Assembly: GCA_005406025.1 (NCBI GenBank)
Contig: BGZK01001195.1
Location: 124,001 to 188,000 of the forward strand
Source: Eumeta japonica
Taxonomy: Eukaryota > Arthropoda > Insecta > Lepidoptera > Psychidae
DNA length: 64,000 bases
Direction of reading: 5' to 3'
Under the pieces are notes generated by a model. It was not told the DNA's origin. It was given only the letters and a program-made list of their open reading frames with translations, and did not search any database. The translations under genes were made by a program, and so were the position numbers. This document shows, in pieces, positions 36,892 through 49,802 of the stretch. Each line of letters begins with the position of its first letter. Position 1 is the first letter of the stretch.

Positions 36892-39262
36892 TACGTATAC
36901 ATTAATAACATTACGTATACTTAAGTTGAGTGTGACATTGTTACTGAAGCTTCGATATTTATCCAACCAGATAGGGTAGAGCAATAGAAAATACGATTTA
37001 CACTAGCTATGACGAACCTAGAAGGGACTGCTGATGTTCATGATTGTCGTATAATGTAAATTAATTTACTTCTATATCTATATCAATTTAATGTTGAAAA
37101 TAATTTACCGAATATGAGACGAATCAAATGAATAGATGGTTTCACCTTGATCAACCTGATATAAGTTGTTTGTAAGTTTAATATAATTAACTTATATGTA
37201 ATAGTATAACAGTTCTGTCCAATTAAATTCCAACATGAATGGTTTTGAATAATATCATACAAAGTAATATACGAAGTGAAAACTATTTTTATTTACATTT
37301 TCACAATATGATTTAAATAACATCAAAGTATTTAATTTTACGATCCCCACGATATTCACCAAAGTTAGAAAAAGAAGATTACACAATAAAGAAACAGTGT
37401 TAATGTCGTTATTTTTAGTGTACATAAAATCTCATTTAATACCTATACTTTTAATTTTAACAATTACCTATCTATATTTAATAATTTTGTAGTTAAAACA
37501 TTTAGTTGGTTTTGTATTTACGAAGCGAAAGTTGACCTGATAGAATATATATTTTATTTAGAAATGTAAATATTTCTTTTTAATTTCATTTGAATTTTAA
37601 CATACATAACCTCACTTTATGCTGACACACTGTTTAACTAGATATCCTCACGAACTGTAATTAAAGCGGATGTTTCACAGACCATTTTTGAATAGGTAGC
37701 CATAACCTACCATTAATATGTGCCTCATTAAATTTTGAATTTGACCATATAAAAAATTGTCTATCCGTTTATTTAGTTTATGCAAGGCCTTATATATTTC
37801 TCAAGAAGGATTCGAACATATATGCTGAAGGACACACGGTTCCCTCTTCCGACACAAAACTGTCAATTTCAACTAACTTTTTGGTACATTCTCGTATCGG
37901 CTTACGTTTAATTATAATACAATTTTCATATCTTAATTGTGTTCAGTTAATATATTAAAATTTGCCGAGCTGCTTTAGGCCGATCACAGTATTGGTATTC
38001 AACTAAAATGGTGGGCAGTCATGTATGAACAACGGTCACTTAACAAATCAATATCTAACAAATCCCATCATAGTCGGAAAAATACGAAAAGTCCGAAATA
38101 ATTTGCCGTGCTCAATTTGTACTCAAAGTTATTGAATTCCACTTAAAATATTTAGTATTTAGCATTTTAGAAGAAACAAGCTATAGTTACGTAAGTAGTC
38201 TCGTTTATTAAGTTGTACATTTAAGTTGAAACAAAATCGCTTAGATTGTACGAACTACGTCAACGAAAAAAAAAATGTTCTCGAATATTCGCTTTCTAAG
38301 GTAAGTCGAATTTAAAAGTTAATTACAAGTACCATTTGATACGATTAATAATTAATAACACCAAGCTGATTCATTATTTTTTTATTGTATTAATAGATAT
38401 CATTCTAACAATTAAGTTTTTAAATAAATATATACATCACGAATATTATTTTATTTTTAGAGTAAAAGAAATTGAATAATGAAAATCTTGCTTGTGGTAC
38501 ATCATTTATTCATGCGTATTATTCAAAATTTTGTAAACGATAGTGCCTTAAACATAAATTAACTGATACAGTTAAAAATATCCATGCCTATGCAAAAATC
38601 TGAATATATTAATAACTGAGTACTTACAGCTTTCTTAAAATAAAGAAAAGTAAATACCTATACGTCAAATTATCGCGTATTAAAATTATTTCAATAAAAC
38701 TCAATTAATATTGAATTTTTATTTAAAAATGGTGGAACTTGACCTGTTACATACATCGGTTGTGTATCATAGGAGTGAAATGCTTTCGTAAATTTTGACA
38801 TAATTTTAATAAACATGTTTCAATGACTAAATGCGTTTTATTTATAATATCTACATAATTATTAGTGCCCCACTTTCCAGTCTTTATATTTCACACAAAA
38901 TTATTATATTTTATTTTTATGATTATATGATTATTATTTATGACTTATGATTATTATTTATGATTATATATGCCAAAAAGATAAATCCTTAAATCCGTGT
39001 TACGAATTAAAATTTAATTGGTATTAATAATTTACAACAAGAAATGCATAAAAATAAATTTATGTACTAACATTCGTTATATCAATTAAAATCTGTACCT
39101 ACCTCCGCCAGCAAAGGTCTGTCGAAAGGCGTGGCAGAAAATGGTAGATTCTCAACAAACCGACAATATATGACATTTATTCTAATCATTTGGCTTTTCA
39201 TGATTGTGACTAGATAGTAAGTATTTAATATCATGAAATGCATTCACATTTCAAGATTCAAG

Positions 39263-39314
39263 GTAGATGTGTAATATTAACGGTCGTTAACAATTGTTAA
39301 TATTGCACATCTAC
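39263..39314. repeat. 19-bp inverted repeat, one mismatch
   Basis: GTAGATGTGTAATATTAAC (39263-39281) pairs with GTTAATATTGCACATCTAC (39296-39314), loop of 14 bases. Stem and loop size are within the range of short regulatory hairpins, but no family is recognised. Confidence 0.7.
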
Positions 39315-40340
39315 TTCAAATTTGACATATTAAAGTTTAAAGTTAGATAAATATATGTATGACATACTCTTATTTAAAAGCAGTCTTGTAGATGTAATCC
39401 AACATACATACCTAACGCATAACTTTGCGTCGATCAATTACCTTACAAAGTTAATGAATACATTCTTGGACAAATGCGTCTACGTTAATTTAACATGTTA
39501 TCGGTAGAATACAGTAGTACAAGAAACTTCTATCTTAAGAAATAAGTAGCAACGTAAATAACAAATTTCAAATTATTCTGAAATATGTTACGGCCCGCAT
39601 CTTCGATATCTGGGTCATTCGGTGTTCCTTTATAGCCCAACCTTTAATTCCTTCCCAAAGCAGAAGTCTATCCATGATTCTCACGACGAATTATATTGAG
39701 TGGAGTATTATTGAATAGGCATTTAAAAATCATATACATTACTCTAATCATTTATTACTCTATATGTCTATTTAATTTCTACATCTAACGATTTAAAGTC
39801 GGTTAACACCCATTTTCACAAAAAAAAAATTCTAAAATTGTAATAAAACTGTAATAGTTAAAGTTCTTAAATGATGGTATAATACGTCATATTAACTTGA
39901 AGAATGATTTTTATAACGGGAATGTAAAATACAAAATAAGTGTAGAAACGGAAAAAAATGCATACCAATTGAGTGGCATACATCGATTCGATGGTGGCAC
40001 ATTATTAGATAGGTCTTTCAAAATCAAAATAATGTCTTCTAAATCATTTTACAGCTTTGTATAAACATCATACAAACTAAATTTATAATATAATAATAAT
40101 TAATTAATATTTAATTAATTATTAACATTGTTTATAACAGAAAATCAAGGAGACACAATGTTGACACTTTATTAACTAATAACTTCACTCACTACATATT
40201 CTTTAGGAATATGTCAAAATTTTAATTACGGGTAAATGCCAAAATTAATCTCGGAATAAAAATAGCATAGAGAGAGCGACAAAATAGCAATACATTCCTT
40301 TCTATTTAGACTTAATGTCGTTCATAAATTCATCTATAAT

Positions 40341-41020
40341 AAAACAAAACTGCACAAGTGCATGGTGGATCATGCTCATTACAGGGTTCCGAAGCTATTA
40401 TTAGAAATAAATGCACGTTGTTAATAAAAAATAATAAATAAAAACACGAAAAAAGTACGTTGTTACGCTTTTTCCATGTTTCCCGCACAGAATAGTAATA
40501 AGCACTTTAGTCGCCTGTGACTATAAAAACAAGTAGGTATGTCGACTATTATTATTAAATTAGTGTAAACTAAAATGCAACAACAAAAGAGCGCATCTCC
40601 ATAGCACTTAGGCCCCTTTTATTGAGAAGTACAGTTTTTCGGCAATAACTCAAAAACAATACATTCGATCACGTCCAAAATCATTTACAATAAAAGTATT
40701 TATTAAGTGTTACCGTCATCATTTTTTTAAATATTTTTTGAACATGCGGTTTAAAAAATGAAGAGGGGGACACAATTTCTGCTATTTTTAGAGCGATTAT
40801 TTCCGAAATTATTCACGAAATCATAAACATTACTTAGAAACTGTAAATTAAAAAAAATCTGTGGAACTATGTGCCACACGTTGATGTTTGCTAAAAAAAA
40901 ATATTTTTTCAGCATTTGTTACATGTATGCAGTACCTCCTTAGAAATATTTATTTTTGTTATTTAACTACCAAGCTAAGTAGCGGTTTATACAAGACACG
41001 TATGCTATAAATTTTAATAT
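40341..41020 (+). repeat. Repeat family 3, copy 2 (3' truncated)
   Basis: Collinear with 24236-24985 through CATGCTCATTACAGGGTTCC, CTTTTTCCATGTTTCC, GCACTTTAGTCGCC and TTACATGTATGCAGTACC, then lost near 41020 before the GTCCG end. Confidence 0.6.
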
Positions 41021-41144
41021 CCTCCGAAAATTTGAACATATATTACCACACAAAATATTTGAAATGAAAAAATAATTAAAAAAAAACGAGACATTTTCCG
41101 TTTAAGAAAATTAAACAGAACATTCTCTATATTTTTTTTTCCCA

Positions 41145-41240
41145 TTATTTTAGAAGGACAAACGAGTATACGAGTCACCAGAGGGCCATATCCGCCCATG
41201 CACAGCTGAAGCGCCAGAGTCACCAGTGCATTGCTAACCT
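41145..41240 (-). repeat. Repeat family 2, copy 2
   Basis: The minus strand reads GCAATGCACTGGTGACTCTG, GTGCATGGGCGGATATGG and TGACTCGTATACTCGTTTG, collinear with 52290-52425. Confidence 0.6.
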
Positions 41241-42675
41241 CTTGGGTAGGAATAGGATATTTGTTAGAGGAAGGGGTGAGCTGTTCGAGGGCAGTATGAA
41301 GATGAAGAGCGAGTGAGGCTATGAAATGGTAAGTGGGCCACCAGCTTCGGTTGTTTAGCTACTCTTTGTAAATTCAAACTGTTTAACGTTCATCAAATTA
41401 TTGTTACAAAATACCGCAATAGTTAATTTACGACCAGTTTTACAAAAAATTTTCTAAGTGGCTATAGCATCGATATCGGTCTTAAGTTCGAAAGATCGGA
41501 TATACTATAATTACATATTTTACTTTGCTTCATTAGATCTTGAAACACACCACCATCAACACAAGCATTAAAAATCTATACTAAGCATGGAGCAATGCAG
41601 TCTATTATTGAATTAATTATTTTTATTGAGAGGCCATCAAGATCTTTTTCATTTTTATAGATTTAAATTATGAATATCATTACAATTAACATGTGCAAAT
41701 TCAAATGCAACTCCACAATCATCAACGTTACACTTCAATAGAGATTTAACGACAGTGTTTTTAAAGTTGTGTAATTATAACTGGAATATTCGTAAAAAAA
41801 ATTTCAAAGACTACGTTTATTTATTTTTTTTTTAATTTTATTGCCTATTTTTATTGGATATTCTGAATGACGCTCTGTGTGTTTTCCAGTTTCTCTATTG
41901 ATTATATTCCAAGTAGTGTTAATCATGTCTGTACTTTTTTTTATTTCATTACAGAGAAATATTGATTTAAGAGAGCAATATTGATGAATAAAGATTTCAT
42001 ATACAAAATTCCGCTTCAATCTTCAAAATTATCCTAAAAATACCGAGACATTTCGTAGTAATTTTTATCCTTATTTTTATGCATATTCAACATATTCAAA
42101 ATTCAAATTTTTTTCCATCATATTTCCTTCATATAGGAAAAGAGTTACTTCCTGAGTCAACCGCATATAAATTTTACAATTAAAGAGGTATGTCTCCAAA
42201 AGTAAAGGCGTACAAAATAATAAGTACATTTTAAACTTGAAAAATCTAAAATATATGGAAAACATTTTGAGCTTAAAAATCTGAAAAAATTCATCTATCG
42301 GTACCCATTTTACGTATAACAAGAAATTTTAGGGTTGCTAACAATTTAATCAAATAGCAAACTTTAAAAATATGTTTTCAAAATTAAAGATCTAAAAAAC
42401 AAATACAATTTTACGACTGAGAATAGCGGAAAGTTTCAAGATTATCCTACAAGATCTACCACTTTGAAAATTTTTTATTATTCAAATTTCGTCTGCGGTA
42501 AAATTTTAAACTTAATAGGTACCTTGACCACCGAGCTTCGCTCTTGATTTTTATCTTTCGGTTTTCTTTATGAATATAATAACTTTCAAAGGGAAAAGTT
42601 GCTCATTTCCAACAAAAAATATTTAGATTACAAAATTTATCTCAGAATTTTATTTAGATTCCTAGTACCTAATTT

Positions 42676-42782
42676 AATAGATGTATTAGAGTGCAAAATG
42701 CATGTTTTATTTCAATAGTGCCATTCATTAGATCACAAAATGTGTTTTATTTAAATAGCGCCATCTGTTAGATCGCAAAAAT
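42676..42782 (+). repeat. Tandem repeat of about 40 bp
   Basis: Two full units (TGTTTTATTTCAATAGTGCC with ATTAGATCACAAAA, then TGTTTTATTTAAATAGCGCC with TTAGATCGCAAAA) and a partial unit before them. Confidence 0.65.
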
Positions 42783-44267
42783 TATCTCAATGTTGAAACA
42801 AACCTGTACACAAACTTTATTAAAAATAATTTTCGTTGAATTTATTTATAAAATTGTATTACTGTATTTGTTTTTCCGATTTTTAAAACATGATCCAAAA
42901 GTTAGAGTGAAGGACAAAAAATTACATCGGATGTAAACTGCAAAATATACACTGATGCGAAAAACTCACTCAATAGTCTTTAATATCAATTTTAAGTACT
43001 TATCAAACAACACCCCCCTAATAGGTGCATTGAAAAGAAATGTATGCATTGATTTTATGCATGGAAATTAAAATTGAAACTTATTCTTTTGCACCGCATT
43101 TACTAGGTACCTAAATGAAGATTACATCAGTCGGACGTTTGCTTGTAACATGTATTAACATGCAGCATGTATCCTACCATAGTACCCTTGAATCGGTTCT
43201 TCCACTATGAATTTCAATCCAATGAATTGAATATTTATTCGAGAGGACTGATGGATATTGATCTAAACAAGAATTAACATTTTGTTTAATTTTTATTCAG
43301 TAAACATTTAAATGTAATTTCTATGTATGTTTTATGCCAAATAAGCACATCCTCAGAAAAAGCCAGATGGTCACAATTTACCATTGTGCCAAGATTATTA
43401 AAACTACCAACAGATGCAACTCTTGCCACCTTATGTGACATATTCCATTGCAAGTGCATGTTGCTGGCGAGCATCTAATTGTAAATTTCCGTGAATTAAC
43501 ACTTCAAACAATAGAAAACATCAATTTGCTTCTCATGGTGAGCTGTTGTCCCTGCCTAATGCTCTAGAAAATCATAGTAAGCTTATATATTATGCAACTC
43601 CTGCCCATAACATAGAACATTAGACTCCAGTCGAACATTTTCAGAACCTGTTTTAAGCAAGTCCATATAAGTATTAAAGTAATATTTTATATTTTCTTAA
43701 ACACTTTAATTCGCTCAAATTTCAGAGATGACAACGATTTTTATTTCTTTGTATAGTTAAAATGTAATGATTATTGTTAAACTTATGTTTCGACTTGTGA
43801 CATCTATTTAACAGGTGGAACACATGTGGACTGCTTATGAGCTGTCAAAACCTGAAATTGGAACAAAATAGTTTCTTTAACGATTGTGCCTTACCATTCT
43901 GAGAATTAAAATCACCCTATAAAGTTTATGTAATAACATCCATTGTAATGATTGTAATTACATCATTAATGTGTATAATTAAAAATACCAATTAAGTAAT
44001 TACATATTTAATTTAAAAATAATATTATCAAAAAATATAATTCAATATAAAATATGATAAAAATATTTTTGTCAATTACTGAGGGTTAAATTATTCTAAG
44101 TTTATATCAGTTACATACATGAGGCCAAAAGTAAATAACTGACAAAAATAAAAGATATGGTTGATACAAATGATTTATTAGAAACCACCACAATATAAAT
44201 ACATATTACATATCATCAAAACTTATTTCTAATATGGACGGACGGAACAGTCTTGTATTTATTATTT

Positions 44268-44300
44268 ACTAGCAATCGCCCACCTGCTTTGCTGGACATT
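44268..44300 (-). repeat. Helitron-like 3' terminus on the minus strand
   Basis: The plus strand reads ACTAGCAATCGCCCACCTGC. The minus strand therefore ends GGGCGATTGCTAG followed by T, matching the CTAG ends near 2.2-2.7 kb. Confidence 0.45.
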
Positions 44301-45197
44301 TACAGATTACGAAAATAAAGAAAGAAATCAAATAAAAAATTGTGTAAGCAATTCAAAAAATAAATAGTCTAGAATGATCTACAAATAATACCAGTACTCA
44401 AACTCCTATACTGATACATTCAGTAGTTTTCCTCTGATTCTCGGACAAAACAAAAGTAGATTATGATACTTATTACCAAGATTAAATAAAAATATTTGAA
44501 GATGATAGGAAATTTAAGAATTGTCAGTGTACTGACAATAGCATATAGTAACTGACAATGACAGTCATATAAACATTAAACTTAGTAGGTCAAATTTTTA
44601 TACATAATTTTTTTTAAATATTTTTTTTCGGTATATTTTCTTTAATGCTCAATCAAAATCAATGATGAAGACCTACTTTTAAAAATTAACTTCATTGCTA
44701 ATGAAAAATAAATATATATTCAATTGACCTATGTTTTGTATTTGCAAGTTATACATTTACCATTTTTATTTATGAACTCTTAATTAACCACATTAAAAAT
44801 TTAAAGCTATTCAATATTCTTTTCTTTGTCACAACCTTTCAAAGTGGTGTGCTATATTAAAAATCATATATAAAACAAAATCAGACCTATTATTCAGATT
44901 TGTAATAATTAGGTTTGTAAAGGAAAACCTTTATTTTACTACTTTTCTATAATACAATTATTTTAAAAAAAATGTTAAGAATTATCATACTTTTCAAAAT
45001 TATGTTACATTATAACATAAAAGATAATCACAAAACTGAAAATAGTAGATATTATAAAAGTTACTAAATTTTAAGAATACAATAAAACTTATTTTATACT
45101 TCAATTCCCAGCAATTAAAAATATGTTAAAAAAAGATATGATACTAAAAAAATCATATTCGCTCATTCAATATGGATATAAACTCTGCATTCTTGAT

Positions 45198-45223
45198 TTT
45201 ATTAAGAATGCAAAATTTTTATT
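45198..45223 (-). terminator. Candidate polyadenylation signals of gene B
   Basis: On the minus strand AATAAA occurs at 45223-45218 and 45203-45198, 41 and 61 bases past the stop codon. Confidence 0.5.
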
Positions 45224-45263
45224 AAATGTTCATACCAATACAATATAAAAATCATATCTCTAA

Positions 45264-48200
45264 TTATGACAAATACTTAAAAACACTTAACACAACACTT
45301 GCAAAGCAAAGGATCAATAAAGGTTTTGGAGTAAATAATGTAGAAGAATTGCAGCCGTCTTTACTATTGCATGTACAGTATTCCATAAAGATATTGTATG
45401 TTCCTGTCCTCATTAGACAAAATCTTTCATCACCTTGTATTCCGACTTCTCCGAGAAATGCACAGTCTCTGAAGTATCGCCATTCACCATTAACTGTAAA
45501 TAATGCAGATAATTGAATTTATTAAATATTTTATAACCAACTGGCAATTTACCAGTTTTTAAAAAACTTAAGTTTCTTGTATGATAACTTTATAATAATA
45601 CATGAAATTAAGTTCACTTATGAAATACTTGCATTACTAAATGACTACTTATGTTCAAAGCTCAACAAAATATTACTGTAAAACATTATTATCCATTTTT
45701 AATATATTTATTAACTATAGATATAATAATAACTAAAAAAACTTATTTGTTTTAAGACTTTCACTATATAACTATTTATAAGTATGAATGCTTCTCCGAA
45801 ATATTGCTGTAAATACTCTTGCCTTCTTAAGTAATTGCCTAACAATTGATCTTCTCATAATGTTTCTCAACTACACATACTACGGGATGGGACCCTGGTG
45901 ACCTATAATACAAGTAAGAGACATGCTGCCTGATTGTGGTGAGAAATAAATTATTATTATTAAAACGAACAATGAATAGAAATTAAAATAGAAAAATAAT
46001 ACACAGAAAATATGGGATGGATATAATATCTCATTACCAAACTCACCTTTGTCTAGTAGTTGAAAATTATTGTGGAAATATACCCAATGAGCAAAAACCA
46101 GTTTTACAATTATCCCAATACCATGGTTTCATCGGGACTATTGAGGATTTATAAATGTTTACAAGTACCGAAAAGTCCCATTTTATAAGTCTATTTGCAT
46201 TTATAAGATATTTATAATGCACCTTTGAAATGCTACTTATAGCAATAATATTCCTATAATTCAATAATATATGATCAGAAATGATTTTTTATAAGTTTAT
46301 TTGTGAACAGTCGATTATTTTAAATTTTTCTTTTAATATCTACCAGTGTAATTTAATTACAAATTATTATGTGGTTGAATTATTGGGACCTTGAATAAGT
46401 TCTCACTCTTTCTTCAAAGATGGCAGTAGCAGTACCCTGTTTGTGGAATTTCGAATGGTAACACACATACAAGGCAGTAGTGTATCTAACCTTAAATTTC
46501 AGGGTATGGTAGTTCACTTTAGTGTAAACAAAGTAATTTTTTCTTTGTACTGAAAATGTCTACTTTTGTGCCAAATAAAGTGTATTTGTGGGGAATTTTA
46601 TTGCACTATTTTATTCAAAACAAATCTGCAGCTGAAGCACAGAATTCTTGCTGAGACTTATGGAGACAATGCTTTGTCGGATTCAACATGCAGAGACTGG
46701 TTTCGACACTTCGACGTTTCGACGCAAAAATAATGATTTTGAACTTGAGAATAAAAACCGTTCTGGCGCACCAAAAAAATTTGAAAACGAAAAGTTGGAG
46801 GAATTACTCGATCAAAACTGATGTCAGACGCTAACTGTTCCAAAATGTTTGAAAGTTTTAGGAATTATCCAGAAGCAAGGATATTGAGTACCATATGAAA
46901 TGAAGCCGAGATGTCGAATGGCATTTTCTCACGTGTGAACTACTGCCGTTGAACAGCAGAAAAGAAAAGGTTTTTTGCACCGCATTGTAGCTGAGGAAGA
47001 AAAGTGAATACACTACGACAATCCAAAGCATAGAAGATCGTGAGATAAGCCTGGCCATACATCAACATCGTCTGCAAAACCAAATATCCATAGTTCGAAG
47101 CTTCTTCTCTATATTTGGTGGGCTCAGCATTATGAGCTGCTTAAACCAAATGAGACTATCTGGGGAATTGCTATAAACTTCGATTGATGCATTTAAGTTG
47201 ATCCTTGAAAGAAAAACGGCCACTATATAAGTAGACACACAGCAAAATTATTTTGTTACATGACAATGCTCGACCTCATGTTGCAAAACCAGTGAAAACC
47301 TACCTGGAAACGCTTCAATGGGAAATTCTACCCCACCCGCCGCATTCACCTGACATAGCCCCTTCTGATTTTCACCTATTCCATTTGATGGCACATGGCC
47401 TAGCTGACCAGCGCTTTCATTCTTATGAAGAAGCTAAAAGGATGGATTGATTCTTGGATAGCCTCAAATTGTCGTTTTTCCGACGCGGAATTCATATACT
47501 GCCAAAAAGATGGGAGAAAGTGGTCACTAGTGATGGGCAATACTTTGAATGAAATGTTTTTGTTCCTTACAATTTAAATAAAGCTTTTATTTTGTAAAAG
47601 AAACAACAAAAACTTATTCAAGGTCCCAATATTACTTTTCATGTAGAATATTCACAGAGAAACATAAATTTTCTATGAAATTTATCACATTTTGGACTAA
47701 AATTTTAATACACTTCTTAAAATTAGAATATTTACATATTAGTATTTATCAGTTTATTTTATCAAATATTTAAGGCAGTTACATTTTCTCAGGTAGCATT
47801 TTGAATTGCATTATAATGCTATAATTACATACCTGGTTTCATAACGGCAAGTGTTAAAATGCCATGTTTATCAAATTTAGGATTAAGAAATTCAAAAGAA
47901 AAAAAAAGATAACTACGTAATTTTCTTAAGTTATACAGTTTTGTTGTAGAAATATGTACCTTTCTGTCTTATTTTCCGACACATACGGGGTAGAATACCA
48001 GGTAGATGCGGTAGCCCTTCTGCTTTTGAGCAATCTTTTATGGGAACTGTACTATTATCAAACGGATCCGCACATTTAGGATCATTAGTTGAGCGACAAC
48101 TCCAACATTTGATACTAAAAACTGAAATTTAAAATAAGTTTTACAAGTAATCAATTAATAGAATGGGTTATTGAAATGGGCGTGACCACCACGCCAACTG

Positions 48201-48264
48201 ACATACCAATTGGTAAAAGAGCTAAAAATGCCACAATGGCAATTACACAATAACGAGTAGTCAT
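45264..48264 (-). CDS. Ly6/uPAR three-finger protein, gene B
   Basis: Three minus-strand exons: 48264-48207, 48121-47960 and 45493-45264 (stop TAA). Junctions are ATTG|GTATGT, TTTCAG|TT, AAAG|GTACAT and TTACAG|TT; both introns are phase 1, and the product is 149 residues. MTTRYCVIAIVAFLALLPI is a signal peptide and the ATG has A at -3. Ten cysteines follow: IKCWSC, DPKCADPF, IKDC, RMCRKIRQK, RDC, FCLMRTG, YCTC and GCNSS. A hydrophobic end (LLILCFASVLSVFKYLS) suggests a GPI anchor. The CADPF, CRK and CLMRTGT..YNIFMEYCTC wording is typical of conserved insect Ly6 proteins of the crok/qvr-like group; I do not assign an ortholog. Intron 1 is only 85 bp; intron 2 (2.47 kb) carries a mariner. Divergent from gene C. 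Confidence 0.92.
46383..47629 (+). mobile_element. Mariner element in gene B intron 2, transposase decayed
   Basis: Inverted ends TTGGGACCTTGAATAAGTT and AACTTATTCAAGGTCCCAA match over 19 bases and are flanked by TA (46381-46382, 47630-47631). Length 1247 bp. The transposase starts at 46556 (MSTFVPNKVYLWGILLHYF), with SAAEAQ, NNDFELENKNRSGAPKKFE, GIIQKQGY, LHRIVAEEEK, IHYDNPKHRRS, YELLKPNETIWG, LLHDNARPHVAKPVKTYLE, HSPDIAPSDFHLFHLMAHG and SDGQYFE, stop at 47550-47552. The DNARPH aspartate and the distal aspartate are present, but GDEK is changed to AEEEK and frames shift several times, so it is inactive. It is antisense to gene B. It differs from the other mariner families here and resembles the mauritiana/mellifera group. 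Confidence 0.88.
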
Positions 48265-48696
48265 TCTTTTTTAATATATCCACTGGTATTAATTGTTTTG
48301 ATGGCCTAAAAACTTTTTCGTTAGCTTGAATTTTGCGATTGATACTTTGACAGTAACATTAGATTGATAACGATACAACCTCTCTCACATTTTTAGCTTT
48401 CCATCGATACATGCCGAGCAATCGTGCATTTGCATGCCAATATTTAGTACGTAATAGAATTTAAATTCCTAAAGTACAAAAGTGGTACAAAACGCGGGTC
48501 TTGCAATGCCATCGAAGGTTCAGAGTTTATGTAGTCTTCATTCATAAAAGACCACTCAAAGTGTAAATCAGACTTCCATATCTAGGGTTCAATAGTTCGT
48601 TACCAACAAACATTGAATTAAATCTATATCAAATAAACGATATAGTATCACTCTGTAAAATTAAAAAAAAAATCGAAAATGATATGGCAAATTATA

Positions 48697-48811
48697 TTGC
48701 GCAAGTATTAGGTTCCCCGAAACTTCTTTATTTTCTGCTACGTTTTTCTTTTACGTCATTGCGACGCTTAAGTGACGAATTTCACAGCGGCAAAGTTTCA
48801 TAATTAAGATC
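48697..48811 (-). mobile_element. MITE family 1, copy 3 (partial)
   Basis: GTCATTGCGACGCTTAAGTG and ACAGCGGCAAAGTTTCAT match the inner and right part of 13440-13611. The left terminus is lost. Confidence 0.55.
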
Positions 48812-49539
48812 AAAGATAACTTTGTATATTGCTTTTATGATATAAAGCATAATCTTATTACCTTTTTACTTTATATGGCACGCTATTCGTTATTAAAAAC
48901 TGTAATAATAAAAATTAAAACTCGACTGCGCTACATTACGTTACAAAGTTAGTTTGTAAACTTAAAAGCAAAATAAAGCGATTGTCGTAAAGCCCAAAGA
49001 AAGATTATACTTTTTAATCTTTATAGAACCTTACCAATCAATATGTATGCAACCTTACCAATCAGTATGTAGGCAATCCTATATTTGCTCGAAACAACTT
49101 AAAACGACTAAACCGATTTCGATAAATTATTTATCGTTAGATTTGTAGTCGGAAGCATAAGTTTATATAGTCTGAGGAAGGAAACATGAATTTGATTTTT
49201 CTGACTGAAAATGCTTGTCATATTTACTTGGATAGTTCTTTACATCATCTTATTTTCAACTTTTTGTTGACTTTTACGCAGTCGGGCATCTTCTTATTTT
49301 TATAATTTTTATTTATTACTTTTAGTGCTGTTTAAATAATGCATTAGGATTGCTTTCTCGTCATTAATGGTGTCCACTTCGTGTCTTTTAACATTCGTAA
49401 TAAATTTCTTTTAACAAAATATTGTCATTTGAAACAAGCATTTTTAGTCTTATAATTTTTGGCCTGTTCCCAACGACAATCGTTTATAATATTGAAATTC
49501 TTTATATTAAAGACATTTTGTGTTTTTCATGCAAATACG

Positions 49540-49700
49540 GTACAACGCACGAAACTCTGCTGCTGTAAAGTTAGACACGAAAGCGTCGCAATGGCGTAAA
49601 ATAGGAACGCAAAAGAGAACAAAGAAAGTTCAGGGAGTGTTGTACCTGCGTATTTCATCAAGGCAATTCAGATCGGCAGAGTTTCGTACGTTGTACTATA
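49540..49700 (+). mobile_element. MITE family 1, copy 4
   Basis: Ends ACAACGCACGAAACTCTGCT and GGCAGAGTTTCGTACGTTGT; internal AGACACGAAAGCGTCGCAAT. The best preserved termini of the family. Confidence 0.75.
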
Positions 49701-49802
49701 GGTAACGAACATAAAAACATAACACGGTGCATTTTCAATGTAATTCCAATTAAATTCAATAATTGAATTTGCTTATCTTTTCCAGTTATGTTCTTTACGT
49801 GG

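Larger units (their letters stand above)
36892..45197. other. Intergenic DNA between genes A and B
   Basis: AT-rich with no gene seen. Holds a hairpin (39263-39314), repeat family 3 (40341-41020), repeat family 2 (41145-41240), a 40-bp tandem repeat (42676-42782) and a Helitron-like end (44268). Short frames at 41014-41223, 41804-42019, 42077-42322 and 43286-43474 (all minus) have no domain. Confidence 0.6.

Noticed and set aside
45226..45516. Plus-strand 96-codon ORF
   Set aside because: It is the antisense shadow of gene B exon 3.
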